Assembly: GCF_000003815.2 (NCBI RefSeq)
Contig: NC_049980.1
Coordinates: 29,557,818-29,621,817 of the forward strand
Direction of reading: 5' to 3'
From: Branchiostoma floridae
Lineage: Eukaryota; Chordata; Leptocardii; Amphioxiformes; Branchiostomatidae
DNA length: 64,000 nucleotides
Made by a program: the position numbers and the translations under genes. Positions 1-12,500 of this stretch are shown piece after piece (the first letter of the stretch is position 1; each line of letters opens with the position of its first letter). The notes beneath the pieces are model-generated. The model had not been told where the DNA came from. It ran no database searches and saw only the letters and a program-made list of their open reading frames with translations.

Positions 1-1680
1 AAGTCAACCCCAACCTGTCTAGATATAACCAACACCGGTATTTGTGTGGTCTCTTTCTATATATAATGTGAATCAGTCAGTCCATTGCCACGTGTATTTT
101 TCTACCATGTACTTGTACTTATCGCCTCCGGGTACGAACTTGCAAATAAACTTTCATATATCATCAACTATAAAACGATGTTGCTCTACTCGAAATCTGC
201 ATTTTAAGAAAAACGTGAAAATCCTAAATCCTAAATCTTGCCATATTGTTAGTGTTCTTATTTGTAAATGGCAAGAAATAGACCCTTTTGTCATATTTCA
301 ATGAAGTTCAAGCGACAAAATATGACGTTTTGCAAGACCCACATTCGTTTATAACTTTCTAAGCTCTAAGTAAGACTTTGGGAGACTCCGCCTTGCATAT
401 TTTATGCCAACACACAGAAATAAATTTCCTACCTTGTACAAACGTCTTTTTTCCAGTAAACCATTTCTTACGTTACTTCATCGACGTAATTTCGTACGAA
501 CTTCCAGATTTTTGTACGGAGTCTATTGTGAACAAACGATTCTGCGAATGTAATGTTTTATCACTTTTCTGCCGCTTTCAGTGCGTTTTGTGCAATTGGT
601 TTAGATATCAGTTAAAGTTTTCGTGGAATCTCGTTTTTACATATCAGAACTTCGTCAAAACAAGTTTAAATATGCTTCCTTGCTTCCAAACAGAAACAGA
701 CTATGCGGGACAGGTGGCGTGGAAAACGTTACATTCCACATATGAAGTTATAAGTCACGTGCTAGCAAGCTTCAGCTGTTATCGTAAGTGGAATTCCAGA
801 CAGTTGATTCGTTTACACATTCAAAAGACAAGTTTGTTTGTTTTATATGCATCAACTATACAATGCGTTTGCGCCAGTTTAGAAGAAAATGTATTACACA
901 AACAAGACAATGCTTTTAAAAATAAAAATGCATTTTAAATCATACTTGAAGACAACATGATTTTTAAATATAAGGTCTCAAGCAAAACGTATTTGAATTC
1001 GTTGACCTGAAATTACTTATTATCTCACACATGACTGTCTCATTATTTTTGATGTCGTGAGAGACCACATTTCAACAACCGCAAATATTGCTATGGATTT
1101 TTTGGGCCCTGTCCATTTGTATGATCTAATCTCATGGGTGATCGGGTCAATAAATGGATTTATTCTAAATGAGGTTTTCGTGAATGTTTGTTTTCACTCT
1201 GCAGCTGTCAGGAGCAGGATTTGCCTGGTGAAATATCAAATGTGAACGACCGAACTCTAAAAAAACTACTGTTCAAACTGTTCAACGGTACATTGGACTA
1301 AAAATATACTGGCCCAAATCCAACAAAACTGCGGTGATAGAATACTATGGTATATTTGAAATCGCGTACAATTTCAATCCTGAGCCATTACAATTCGTAT
1401 AAAAATATATCAATACGTGTTTATAGTCGTATTTCCGCATATAAACGTATAGAAGTGTGTTATAAACTCTCATGCGTGGACGAATCCATTGAACAGCAAC
1501 TCCAAGCATAAGTCCTATGTTGTTTTTCTTTTCTCTTAAAATACCGATGTATTTCAAAATTCCTAAGATAACGGTCACTTCACTGTTATTTCATAAACAC
1601 TTTGATACGATGAAGTTTTTTTTTTCTTTTCACCCTTTTCATGAACGTTTGGAATGGTTCCATCCGATTTTAGTCGGACC
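1..1680. other. AT-rich intergenic DNA
   Basis: No recognisable gene, RNA or repeat was seen. A frame of 186 codons at 378-938 opens on TTG, is rich in Phe, Cys and Leu, and shows no domain; I treat it as chance. Confidence 0.5.
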
Positions 1681-1860
1681 TACTCTCCAAGCAGAAATGT
1701 GTTTTTTTCTTATTTATCGGGCTTTCTATTTTGTACCGTTTTCTTTATGTGTCATCGCGAGACATAAAGAAATGGTACAAAATAGAAAGCCCGATAAAAC
1801 ACCTAAATAAACATTAATGATTAAAGAAACAGCCTGAGCCGAACCTCTGCTTGGAGAGTA
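1681..1860. mobile_element. Fold-back (MITE-like) element with 14-bp terminal inverted repeats
   Basis: The left end at 1681-1694 (tactctccaagcag) is the exact reverse complement of 1847-1860. Inside, 1714-1753 and 1761-1797 form a second, nearly perfect inverted repeat of about 37-40 bp around a 7-nt loop. The right arm has about 30 extra bases between the terminal repeat and the inner stem that the left arm lacks, so the left arm probably carries a deletion. No transposase frame is present, so it would be a non-autonomous element. I did not find a certain target-site duplication and cannot assign the superfamily. Confidence 0.75.
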
Positions 1861-4599
1861 AGTTGGGCCACACTGTTTGTAAGAGTCCCCTTCTGTGACG
1901 CTGTTTTCCCGCGCCAATCCTCCCTCGTTCCCCCGGGATGTCACCACAGTCACGTCCCCACGGTCAAGATCAGGTTCACGCAACCTGAAAAAATACAGAA
2001 AGGCCATTAGCTAAGCTACTTAGGGCGGGATTTCGTTTTTGCCAGTGTCAACAGAAACACTGCTCCCACATTCTCTAGGAGCTGCCCTTCTCTGCTGGTG
2101 CAGGAAAACTGGAGGAAAAGTTTAGGGATCAATGTTAGTTTTACAACTGGTGTAGCCGCACATGTCAGACAAGAAATCCGATAGAAAACGGACATAAAAA
2201 CAAGCAAACAAACAAGCAAACAAACATACAAACATCTTAATATCAAATAGTATTCATAAACAATAAAGTAGACATCATATATTCACAACACATTGACCTT
2301 TAATATCATTCTACCATTGCTTTAAAGATCTGAACTTCAGTATGTAGACCCTGATTTTGAGGACGTGGACCTATGACCAAAAGGGCGCGGCAAATCCTGC
2401 AAACTGCGCAGTTCTGGCTGAACCCTGGCACACAGGCTACCCGGCCTAATACACGGAGGGGAGGGAAAATCTATAGGTTTTCCGATGAAATCATCCCGGT
2501 GTCAGAACCCACTAGAGCTCCATCAGTATGTCTCTTGTACAGGGCCCACGTTTCCCCAGATATATACTAGTAATCGACACACCACAACGATTACACGGCG
2601 CTGAAAATAAAATAATAAACACGCTCATCGGATTCTGGTGAAGTCAAGTCTAACTAAACTGGCTGCCCTCCCCGCCGCTGTCATCACCTCTCGCAATTTG
2701 CGCGCGTGTTGCCTGATTATGGGTCACCCGCCACAAACTCGCGGAAATACAATTTGTGCTGTTCCTCTGACTTTCCAAAAAAAAGAAAAAAAGTCAACGG
2801 TTCCATCTGGCAGGTTTTCCCGTCAACAACACCAGTTTTAACGAGTTTTCCTTCCCGTCCACACAATCTCCAGAAATATTTCTTCCCTACTTTACGTCTA
2901 CCATCTGCACATGACTTTTCTGGGTCCCGTACATCAGGCACGGCAGAATGTCGGAGGAAAGAAAAATTTCCCGCTTGAACTTCAACAAAACAGTCCTAAT
3001 GTGCAATCCTCCCCCAGAGAACTTAATTCTGAAAATAAACACTCTCTGGCCTTGGAAAACGTCGTGGTCCATATTTCACTGTGTCAGTCTGTGTGTCATT
3101 TGGAATGCTGCCTGCAGGCCTGTGCGGACAGACTGATACAATTGCTGAAACTTCACACAAGTTCAGTGAACTTCTCACAAAAAGGCAAAAAACGTCTAAA
3201 GCTAGCACTACAATCGGAGGCATGCCAACACACTCTTAAGGCCGGTTCACACGAGTAAAATTTCTCCAAATGAATCCAAACGTCTGCTGACCAATTCATC
3301 ATAATAGTTCACAAAAACAAAGAAACGGACCATCCAGTGACATCATACCTTTTCCGTGTCAACTTTGAGTAATTAGCAGTGATGATATAGCTATGACAGG
3401 TGGCAGTGAAAGTCGTCTTTTTTCAGTTTTAAGAACTGTCCCCTATTCAAGGAATCCCTCCTTTCACTGCCCCCCTCCCCAAAGCAGTACTTCACCCAGT
3501 TCCAATACCACTACTTCAGCAAGTACACTGTCAAAACGTTTGGTCTGTTCACAAGGACTACTCATTGGATAAAATACTACTTGGTTTGTTAAATAACTAG
3601 TCTACTAGACTGAATTTTACACGACTTCCAACGTATGTTATAAAAGAGGTAACTTCAACTGAAGTGTACATTTGAAATATTTCCAAAGCACCGTGTAAAT
3701 CAACTACAGAAAAATATTTGGCGGTATTGAATTAGGAAAATATCCAGTGAAAGACTGTGTTGAATGATGTCACCACATCCAAGCAAAGTTAGATACTGTT
3801 TTCGACATACTTGCGACTTTGTGGGCTCATTGTTATGGCTGAAAATATGTTTGTGTTATTGATGAATAGCTTGCGATTTCTTAGAAATGGAGAGATCCCA
3901 CTTTTTTTTTCACTTTGCATCTATTTGATGGGTTACGAATTACTGTACATTCTTAACGAATGCCTTGGAATTTCATTTCTTCGATGGGTCATAACTATCT
4001 TGGAAAGGACATAAACTTCAAGAAAAAGATGAAGTCGTTGAATTGAGCAGATTAGTACTGAAGTGTATCATAAGTTGCCTTAAGTTGCCTTCCACCAGGA
4101 CCAATCTTCGAGTCTCATTATAACTAAGCAAACATGTCTATTTCCTTCACACTAAGGTCACTATGAACTATATTTCATACTGAAACAGCAAAAACTTGCT
4201 GCCCTTAGCGCCACTCGGCATCTCAAGAGTCCGAAAGAAAAAACGAACGAAAGAGCGAACAGTACTAGTAGTTCTGTCAAACCCACTGATTTCTACAGTC
4301 TCTCTGCTCCATATTTTTGAAGCGCCCCCTATACCAGTTCGGGCAACAGATTGGAAACGCTATGTTGTGTGTGTTTGCCGGCTGTTGTTTTACTTTGCTC
4401 GGTACTAGGTCACTTGTCAAGTCCCAATGTCTGACATTCGTCTGCCTCTTCAAACGCAACAGACTAGGACGATATCATATTCATAACCCAAGAACCTTTA
4501 CGTTAACCCGACCCCATTAACCACACAAAACAAAAGAATAGAAAATTACGTAAAAAAAGGAGGCAGCAAAAAAAGAAGCAGGGAATTTGTCGATTGTCA
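1861..4599. other. Intergenic DNA, no gene seen
   Basis: It contains a short CAAG/CAAA-rich tract near 2203-2235 and purine/pyrimidine runs, but no frame with a recognisable domain. A sequence beginning near 3241 (gccggttcacacgag) resembles the ends of short DNA transposons, but I found no matching inverted end. Confidence 0.45.
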
Positions 4600-5904
4600 C
4601 CTCGGGGTCAACCCTGGAGAAAGACAAAATTGATCTGCCAATAACGGGCAGATTTGGAATGATTTTGGAGGTTGGCAGTTGATCATATATTTATTGAAAT
4701 GGTAATTACGATGGCACGGGGCACCTGGGGCAGCGCCGAGCCCCTAATAGGCCGGCGAAATGACCGAGCGAAATGGTGAGATGGGCGCCTCAAAATATCC
4801 CTGTGCCTTCACCTTAGGTCAACGACTGCACGCCTCCCCGGTAAGACAAAGGACCACAGGAGACAGAGTTGACGAGAAGAACTACAAACTCTTCGCTGTT
4901 GGTGGAAATTCGTTGTCCGAGTGTTTTTTTCCGTCCGCCGGATTAGAAATGTGCATAGATAAGCCTCGATTAGCGAGTAGAAAATTGCTCCCATCTCTCG
5001 CCAAAAGTGCTTAAAACCATTTAACATTAAGGAAAGTGGTAGTGCACACACTTTCTGAATTACAAAAAAGTACAAAACAACACATATTCAAAATCCTGAA
5101 GACTTAAACATAGAAATATATTTGAGTCAAGCTCAGCAGCAAAAAAAAATGTCCAGCAATTCCAAAGTCCATCCTAGCTCTTTACAAATTATTCCTTATT
5201 TTCTTTCTCATCTCGGAACGCTCGGGAATCCGTCCCAAGTGGTGTAGTTATTGTGCAGGGAGACCCCGGGGCCTGACCCAGTCCAATTCCCGGTAAAAAC
5301 CATAACAAAGAGCGCATGAGAAAGCGTTTTGGCAGAGAATTTGACGCCGGTAACCCCGAGGTCAAAGTGGCTGACAAAGGTCTCCGGCACAGAATCTGAT
5401 CTGTCGATAGGGAGGATATATTCAAAATAGTCCTCTTGTGTTATTCTGCACTGTCTCTTCTTCTCTCATCACTATTTAAGGAGATAAAAACATCACCTTG
5501 CCCCACACTTGACATCACAGAACACCGCTGCCATACACAAGTGACATAAACAGGAACCTGGAGGTTAACTTAAGGAAAATGTTTCTCTCTCCGTCTTTGG
5601 CCGAGAATTTTAAGCCCTTCACCCTAGAGGTCAAAATGCCGCAGAGTTCGACACTGAAATTGATATGTCAATAAAAAGAGGCGTTAAAAATGATTTCGTT
5701 AGATGGAAACACGAAAGACTAACAGCCTCCGAAATGACAAGATAGATTAAAACCACAGAAAGATGTTTTCGATCAAGAATTAAGAGCCCATTCGCCCTCA
5801 CGACCTGTATGGTAAATGTGCCCCTGGATGCTAAATACAAAGAGGAGAGAGAAGAGGTCAAAAGGATGAAGGGTGAAAATACAAAAATTCAGGATTCGTT
5901 TACT
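4600..5904. other. Intergenic DNA with a diverged repeated motif
   Basis: Three segments near 4603-4650, 5320-5430 and 5595-5690 share the order of a (g)aggtcaa-type motif followed by a ttgatctg(c/t)caata-type motif. The last two also share a preceding ttggc-gagaattt block. They look like worn copies of one unit. AGGTCA occurs exactly at 4816, 5359, 5628 and 5855. No coding region was seen. Confidence 0.35.
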
Positions 5905-8900
5905 TTATAATGATAATAAAGTTTATTGCAAATTCTTGCCCGTGGGCTAATTGCAGGTGACATGAATTCAGACAAGGTAAAAACAATATCAAAGGTGTCT
6001 ACTCTAGTCTAGAACAAGTAAAAGCTAACTCTAGGTCCTGGGCTATTGGGTTCGACTCCTTTTTCGAAGACAGTGGAAGACGAAACATCCCACCTTTTCT
6101 ATTATGTGTGGGTTTTGTGAAGTTAGAAGGAGAATTGTTTTCTTTTTGTCGGTGAATGTTAAGAAGTTTGGATGGAATTTGGTGGCCCCTTCAAACAGCT
6201 CCTTTCTTTCGTGATCATAGAAAGAACAGTTTGACATAAAGTGTGTTTCGTCTTCCACCATGTTTGACGGGCACTGCTTACACGTTCTTTTACATACAGG
6301 TAGCTTCTTGTACCGCCCTCTCTCAATTTCGAGAGGGTGGGCACTAATTCTAATTTTGCTGATTGCGGAGCGTAGATCAAAATTATCTAATTCTAAGTAT
6401 TTTTCCATAGTATGTGCTGATTTACAGGTCTTGTAAAATCTTAGCTTACCGGTATCAGTGCTTAAGTTATGACGAGAGGTTTGGATAAACATATCAGAGA
6501 TTCTAGATCTTATCATGGTACATATAGATCTGATATCACTAAGTGAGTTACATGAATAGAACAGGTAGGAAAGACCACTACCATCTAAAATTTCTTTGAC
6601 TCGTTGTAACAAAGTTCTCCTACGACCATTAGAAATAGATCTATGTTGATACAAAAGGGCATCAGCTTGTAATAAATGTCTATGAGGATCCATTTGTAAT
6701 AAGCGTAGCCAGTAACGAATAACACGCACGGATATATCTAAGTCTAAAGGAAATCTACCAAGCTCCGCTCTAGATGCCAAATTACTACAATTTCTGGAAA
6801 CTCCAAGTATATTCTTACAAAAGCGGTGATGGGAAGCTTCAATTGGAGAGTTGTCATTTATAGACTCCGTGCCCCAAATTTCACATCCATATAGGAGAAT
6901 CGGTTTTATACAGGAATCAAATATTCTTAGCAAGCATTTTGGCGAAACGGAGGAGCGAATGAGAGATTTCAAACTATACATAGCTTTACGAGCTTTGAGT
7001 GAAAGTTGTTTTTTGGCCAGGGAGAAGCTTCCCGACGATGTAATAGTCAGGCCTAGATAGCAGTAAGAAGGTACTATGTCCAGAGTGTCTTGATCGAATA
7101 CGAATGTTTGGTTTCGGAAGGATCGGCCAGATTTGTTGAAGATTATAACTTTAGTTTTCTTTAGGTTAACTTGGAGTTTCCATTTTTTGCAAAAGGCGCT
7201 TAGTCTGTTGAGCGCGCATTGCAACCCTTTATCTGATTCAGAAAGTATAACGACATCGTCTGCATATAACAAGCACGATACAAATAAATTATGTAGAGAT
7301 GGTGGTTCACATTCGGCATTATCAAGTACATGAACGAGGTCATTAATAAATAGGTTGAACAATGTAGGACTTAGATTGCAGCCTTGTCTAACACCTTTTT
7401 TGGTCAAAAATGGAGGCGTTAGACCGGACTCGGTTTTTACACACGTCTGAGGTTTAGTGTACATACATTTAATAAGCTTGTAAAAGTTACCCCCTATTCC
7501 CGAGTTTAGCAGTTTAAAACGAAGTCCCTCTCTCCAAACGGAGTCGAAGGCTTTTTTAAAGTCGATAAAACATGAATAAATGCGTTTGTTTTCGGAAAGG
7601 TGTTTGCTTAGCAAGGAGTCCAAGACAAATAAGTTATCATTCGTGCCAAATCCTTTTCTAAAGCCGGCTTGGTTTGGGGAGATTAGATTATTTTCGTCTA
7701 GAAATGTGGTTAGGCGTGTGTTTAGTATTGATGTAAACAACTTGGAAAGGCAACTAGTGACCGAAATTCCTCTATAGTTGCCAGCGTCGTCTTTTGCCCC
7801 GCCTTTATGAATAGCAACAATGTGGCTGGTACACCAGTCTTGGGGAAAGTAACCAGCAGATAAGAATAAGTTAAAAAGTTTCGTAAGCGGTTCTATGATA
7901 ATATGTGGCGAACATTTTAACATTTCATTACGAATGAGGTCACCACCCGAAGCTTTGCCGTTTTTCAGGTTAGAAATAGCTTGTTTAACTTCGTCTTTTT
8001 TAATTGGTTCATTCAATGAATTACATTGTGTATTTTGAAGCTTGTCTTCTAGTTTTAATAGCTCTCTTTGTACTTGCATTTCAAAACTATTAGGTAATTT
8101 AGGCAGGTTAGTGGTGGAATCCTCGCCGTAAAGGCTACTAAAATGGGAATGTAGACTTTCGTCGGAGATTATTTCGTGGTTGCGTGTTTGATCTTTAGAT
8201 TTGTATTCTTTTAGTAATGACCAAAATGCTGAAGGGTTGGCCCCCGAGAACGAGTTCATTTGGTTTAAGATATTGTTTCTGTAGTCTTTCTTTGTTCTAC
8301 GAATAAGTCTAGTGTACTGTTTTTTCTGGATGAAGTAGGAGCCTCTTATATGAGGGTCTCTGGGATTTTTAGATAGTAATTTGCAAATGTTTTGAAGCTT
8401 GTGTTTAGCTGATGCGCAAGTCTGGTTGAACCATTTTTTCTTATTTAGTTGTTTCGGGCAGCGCTGTCTTCTTGTATTAGTGCAGCGTATGGACAGGGAC
8501 TTTTGACCGGCTTCCCTTATCGGGGTGACAAAGTCGTGAAGTGCTAGCTCTAACGACTCTGGAGTTGGTTCGTAGCTTTTGCGGATGAAAGAACTCATGC
8601 TAGATAAAAATGATGCCGAATTAAGCGTTTCCATAAATTTCTCTTTTGAGTCAGTGCTCCAGACAAATTTGCGGTAAGGACTGGTTCTGAGTTCAGTTTT
8701 CTTCTTTTGGTAAGCCATGGGAGTTCCTTCTAACATTAGGGAAAGTTTGCAGTGGTCAGATAATGGGGATAATGAGTGTACATGGAAGAAGGGAGCTTTG
8801 CGGAGAACAATGGATTCACTCGCCAGTATATAGTCCACTACACTGCAGCCCTTAGGCTGGAAACAGGTGGGTTTGCCGAGTAGATCGCCTGGTGTTCTTC

Positions 8901-9546
8901 CGTTCAGTATTCTTAATTTACTAGTAATGCAAAGGTCAATTAGGTTTTTACCGAAAACTGTTGGTTGCCCTTCATCCATGTTGTTTCTGGGAAGGGGGTG
9001 GTCAAAATCGTAGTTCGTAGGAAGAATTTGCATGTCTAAAGGGGTGTCGTTTACAATATAGTCTGGTAAGGTCCCTACTCGGGCGTTGAAATCGCCACCT
9101 ACTAATATTTCTCCAAGGTCGCTATAATATGCAATTTCTTCCTCGAGTATATCAAAAATATCGTATGTTCTGTTGGAATGAATGGTAGAGCCTTTCGGGC
9201 TGATATATACAGACGCTAAATATATATCCTTATCGTGGTTGAATAATTGTCTGTCTATTTTAACCCAAAGGATGTCTTCACTTTTACTATTCAATCTAGT
9301 GACTAGGTATCTATATTGCTTTTTGTACATAAATATTAAACCACCTGAATTACGCTTAGCTTTCTTTGATTTGGTTCTATGACTACTGAAATAAAGGAAA
9401 TTAGGAAAGGACAACTCACCGGTATGCCAGGTTTCGGATAAGGAAAAGAAGTCGAACCCTTCAATCTGACTATAATACCACAATAATCTTTTTCATAAGC
9501 CAACGCGTCGCAGGAGGTTGGAGAATTCCAAGAACTATATAGTTCT
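5905..9546 (-). mobile_element. Non-LTR retrotransposon (LINE), 5'-truncated or 5'-decayed, minus strand
   Basis: The element contains one long endonuclease/reverse-transcriptase frame, then a short 3' UTR with an AATAAA (minus strand, about 5922-5927). It ends in a TTATTATCATTATAA-type AT-rich tail near 5905-5921 instead of a long poly(A). No gag-like first ORF is present upstream; within 60 bases of the frame's 5' end there are in-frame stop codons, so the copy is truncated or decayed there. Both boundaries are approximate: no convincing target-site duplication was found. The 5' limit is placed at a 16-bp palindrome (9531-9546) only for convenience. Confidence 0.85.
6043..9483 (-). CDS. LINE ORF2: apurinic-type endonuclease plus reverse transcriptase
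   Basis: The frame encodes the enzyme that nicks target DNA and copies element RNA in place (target-primed reverse transcription). The AP-endonuclease domain fills about residues 1-255: SETW with the catalytic Glu (residues 16-19), GGDFNARVG (~127-135) and the terminal SDH motif (~243). The reverse transcriptase follows at about 500-830, with FIDFKKAFDSVW (motif A, ~640), GVRQGCNLSPTLFNLFINDL (B, ~695) and YADD (C, ~738). A C-terminal C-x2-C-x9-H-x4-C zinc motif lies near residue 1070. The first ~25 residues of a normal endonuclease, including the N-terminal Asn motif, are missing: the frame opens on TTG just after an in-frame TGA and has no convincing ATG. Otherwise 1146 codons run without a break, suggesting fairly recent insertion. 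YADD and domain order fit the Jockey/I/CR1 assemblage; I cannot fix the clade. Confidence 0.93.
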   Translation of the reverse strand: MWYYSQIEGFDFFSLSETWHTGELSFPNFLYFSSHRTKSKKAKRNSGGLIFMYKKQYRYLVTRLNSKSEDILWVKIDRQLFNHDKDIYLASVYISPKGSTIHSNRTYDIFDILEEEIAYYSDLGEILVGGDFNARVGTLPDYIVNDTPLDMQILPTNYDFDHPLPRNNMDEGQPTVFGKNLIDLCITSKLRILNGRTPGDLLGKPTCFQPKGCSVVDYILASESIVLRKAPFFHVHSLSPLSDHCKLSLMLEGTPMAYQKKKTELRTSPYRKFVWSTDSKEKFMETLNSASFLSSMSSFIRKSYEPTPESLELALHDFVTPIREAGQKSLSIRCTNTRRQRCPKQLNKKKWFNQTCASAKHKLQNICKLLSKNPRDPHIRGSYFIQKKQYTRLIRRTKKDYRNNILNQMNSFSGANPSAFWSLLKEYKSKDQTRNHEIISDESLHSHFSSLYGEDSTTNLPKLPNSFEMQVQRELLKLEDKLQNTQCNSLNEPIKKDEVKQAISNLKNGKASGGDLIRNEMLKCSPHIIIEPLTKLFNLFLSAGYFPQDWCTSHIVAIHKGGAKDDAGNYRGISVTSCLSKLFTSILNTRLTTFLDENNLISPNQAGFRKGFGTNDNLFVLDSLLSKHLSENKRIYSCFIDFKKAFDSVWREGLRFKLLNSGIGGNFYKLIKCMYTKPQTCVKTESGLTPPFLTKKGVRQGCNLSPTLFNLFINDLVHVLDNAECEPPSLHNLFVSCLLYADDVVILSESDKGLQCALNRLSAFCKKWKLQVNLKKTKVIIFNKSGRSFRNQTFVFDQDTLDIVPSYCYLGLTITSSGSFSLAKKQLSLKARKAMYSLKSLIRSSVSPKCLLRIFDSCIKPILLYGCEIWGTESINDNSPIEASHHRFCKNILGVSRNCSNLASRAELGRFPLDLDISVRVIRYWLRLLQMDPHRHLLQADALLYQHRSISNGRRRTLLQRVKEILDGSGLSYLFYSCNSLSDIRSICTMIRSRISDMFIQTSRHNLSTDTGKLRFYKTCKSAHTMEKYLELDNFDLRSAISKIRISAHPLEIERGRYKKLPVCKRTCKQCPSNMVEDETHFMSNCSFYDHERKELFEGATKFHPNFLTFTDKKKTILLLTSQNPHIIEKVGCFVFHCLRKRSRTQ

Positions 9547-12500
9547 ACAAACAGACTTGCACAAATGGATTGCATTATGTTATATTTGACCAGCACTTAT
9601 GCTGGGTTTGATACTAGTCAGCATAATTATATGGTAAGGCTCGGCAACAGCTGCAGAACGGCATGGTCACCTAGGTAATTCAGCTTCAAGCTCGCGGCCT
9701 GACCCGCCAGGTTTTTGTGGTGAAGTGTTCTGAATCAAACGCACACCGACAGCCTGACACGTACTGTATATGGCGAGAACATGCGAAACGCACACGTCAA
9801 ATAACGGAACAGCTTTTTTTGTAGACATGCACAAGCGTAGCGTGATGAGGGAGAAATACGCGCTATTTTTCCGAAACATCCGATCTTTTCTATACGGGAG
9901 ATAATCGAATTTGGTTTTTGTTGAAAGCTGAATCCACTGTACAAAGAGCCATTAACCATCTTATGGTAGGGTAAGCAGATTAGAGTTGGATAAAAAGGCT
10001 AGATTCACCAGACTGTGGTAAAGTATGTCTGATGACCATGACCGCCATGATCAGAACAAGCTGTGGGAATGAATATATGCTGACATTCCGCGGCGCGTTC
10101 GGGCCACGACAGTTATGTTTAACCATATATACTCTGCGTTTATTGAATGTTGTACATCCTTCAAAATGCCTGATCCTGTCTGGCTTCCAAAAATAGTGCA
10201 AGGAGGGCTATTTTAGAGACGAAGGGCAGACGGCGGGTTAGAGAGCGAACGCACGCGAGGAGGTCAAAGGTAAGAGGTAATGTACGGGGTATACACACTG
10301 TTTGTTGTGGAAATCTACATGTGCCATTTTCACCTTTCTCACGAAGATGAGATAATGCGATTTTCAACAAAAGCTGACTGGATAAAACCGTGATTATATT
10401 ATTTTAGGAAATATTTCGTTCGTTATGAGTAGATCGCATTTTGAATGTCATTGCAGAAATGCCACATATGTCACTCCTCTAGTTCTGTGTATGTATACGG
10501 GAATTCATCTGTACAAATTTAGAAATAAACGACTGCGATGTACAAAACAAGAGATATTATCACAGCAATTGTTTTAACAGAAAAATTGTGGCTTTTTTCT
10601 GGAATATGTTCCCGTTATCGTGGATTTTTGGTCTGAAATGGTGGCGTAAGTTTCACGCTGCGCCGAAATGTCACACAAATTCTACTTTACGCAGCGCCAA
10701 CAAAAGGGTAGCGTGATTACGCGGGTTTGTTGTGGTTCCTGTGAAAGGCTGTCATTCAAACCGCCGTTCATTGTCACTGCCCTCAGCTGAACAATCCCGG
10801 CAAATGGACCCGGGACCGCCTCGGTGGAAGGCCATGACCGCACGGCGGTGTGAGTATGGGGCCATGGGGAAAATCCGGGCAACATTCAGCCGGCCGCAAC
10901 CACTAGCTCAAGCCGCGATACTTCTGCGTGCTACACAGCGCCGAAAATATTCAGTTTAAACAGTAGAGAAGGAGACCTGGCTTCTAAATCGTGCATGTTT
11001 TCATCTTGTGGTTCTTTTGATATCGTTCTCTTTTGTTCTTCACTGATAGACTCCTCTTTAGCATCCCTGAGTGCGGATGTTGGGAGGAGGAAAAGAGGCG
11101 CGCGGAAGATACCGGGGGATTTCATTTCAAGGCTAGGCTGCCGCAGCTCGGTGCGAACGAAAAACGCGCTGACGTCTTGCGGGAGTGTGTTTATTCAAAC
11201 CGAGAGAGATCAAAACTAGCGGCTCTCTCGTTTTGTAGCTGATTTTCCGCGTCTTTGAGCGAGCAAGACCGTCAGCAATTAGTGCTCAGTTCAGCCAACA
11301 ACATCAGATTGAGATGGGGAGGTAAAATGGCGAGAAAGGTCTGCGGGCCCACTCACCTTCAGACTAAAAGCATATTTTGAATACGAACGCGGAGAGACGT
11401 GGGGGCAAAATGTCGTGAATTCTGACAACCATTATATCGTCCAGATAAGCGTGGTGAAATTACGCAGCGTTTCCTTTACTTTGCTCTCTGTTGCCGAGTT
11501 TGTGGTTAGAAGAAAATAACCATTCTGTGCGCAGATTGTGTGGAAACGGAGGGAAATATTTCCCTTGAACCGGATCACGCTATTGCTGTGATTGTGCGGC
11601 AAAGTATGTCTTTCCATTTTTCAAATTATGAACGAAACATTGTTATTAGACTATACAAAAGATGCCCAACATATGATGGAAAGATGATGAATAATCACAA
11701 TATTTGTAGAAATAGAAACATGAATAGATGCCGTGGTTACAGAAAGACAGAAAGGCCTGAACATTGACAAAAAGACAGTGCCACTGATATTTTTGTACCT
11801 ACAAATACAGAACAAATCCCTTCTTTTCAAGAAAAGTTGTAGATGATGCTATAAATATTGGCAAATTGTATTGAGATCTATTTTTGCCGGAATCCATGTA
11901 AACTTACTACGACAAACAACGATCCCCTAAAACGCGAGGGGACAAATTGCAGAAGCTACATCATGGTACAATAAGGCTGTGCGTTCACGACCAACATTTC
12001 TATTATTTCAAGCAAAGGGCTTGTCGAACCAAAAATACGACGCTTTGCATCCCCAAAATATAGACACTCATTTGTCAAACATGACTCTTAAATTCTTAGC
12101 AAAAATAGTTTAGAACTTTGAACGCCTGAATTCCTCTTCACAAAGAGGAAGGTAAGCTAGAATGTAATGATAATAAATAAGTGAGAAAGTGCATACGTTC
12201 TTGGCAATTCAATGATGAGGAATACGTAGACAGACCAGTTAGATTGAACGTGTTTGGAAGAATACGTTTCTTACACTAGTTATGATAGTACTGCTGGAGT
12301 TTATTTTCTGGTTTGAGACTTGTAATGTGACGAAATGCACCTGTATAACCCAACAACCATCAACAACAAGGTCCGGAGCACATTCCTACATTCACTAGTT
12401 CCGTTTTAGAAACACAGACGGAATTGTCGGTAAGCACGGCACGGTGGATTAACCTAACAAAACTGTTCGTCAAAGTCACAAAAGACAAAACATGTGTGAA

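Noticed and set aside
378-938. 186-codon plus-strand frame
   Set aside because: It opens on TTG, has no domain or splice context, and its Phe/Cys-rich composition follows from AT-rich sequence. A frame of this length is only mildly unexpected in a window this size.
5895-5912. Possible LINE target-site duplication (ggattcgttta)
   Set aside because: No matching copy was found beyond the 5' end of the element.
10025-10065. Second hammerhead-like CTGATGA
   Set aside because: It is followed by GAAC and not GAAA, so the conserved core is incomplete.
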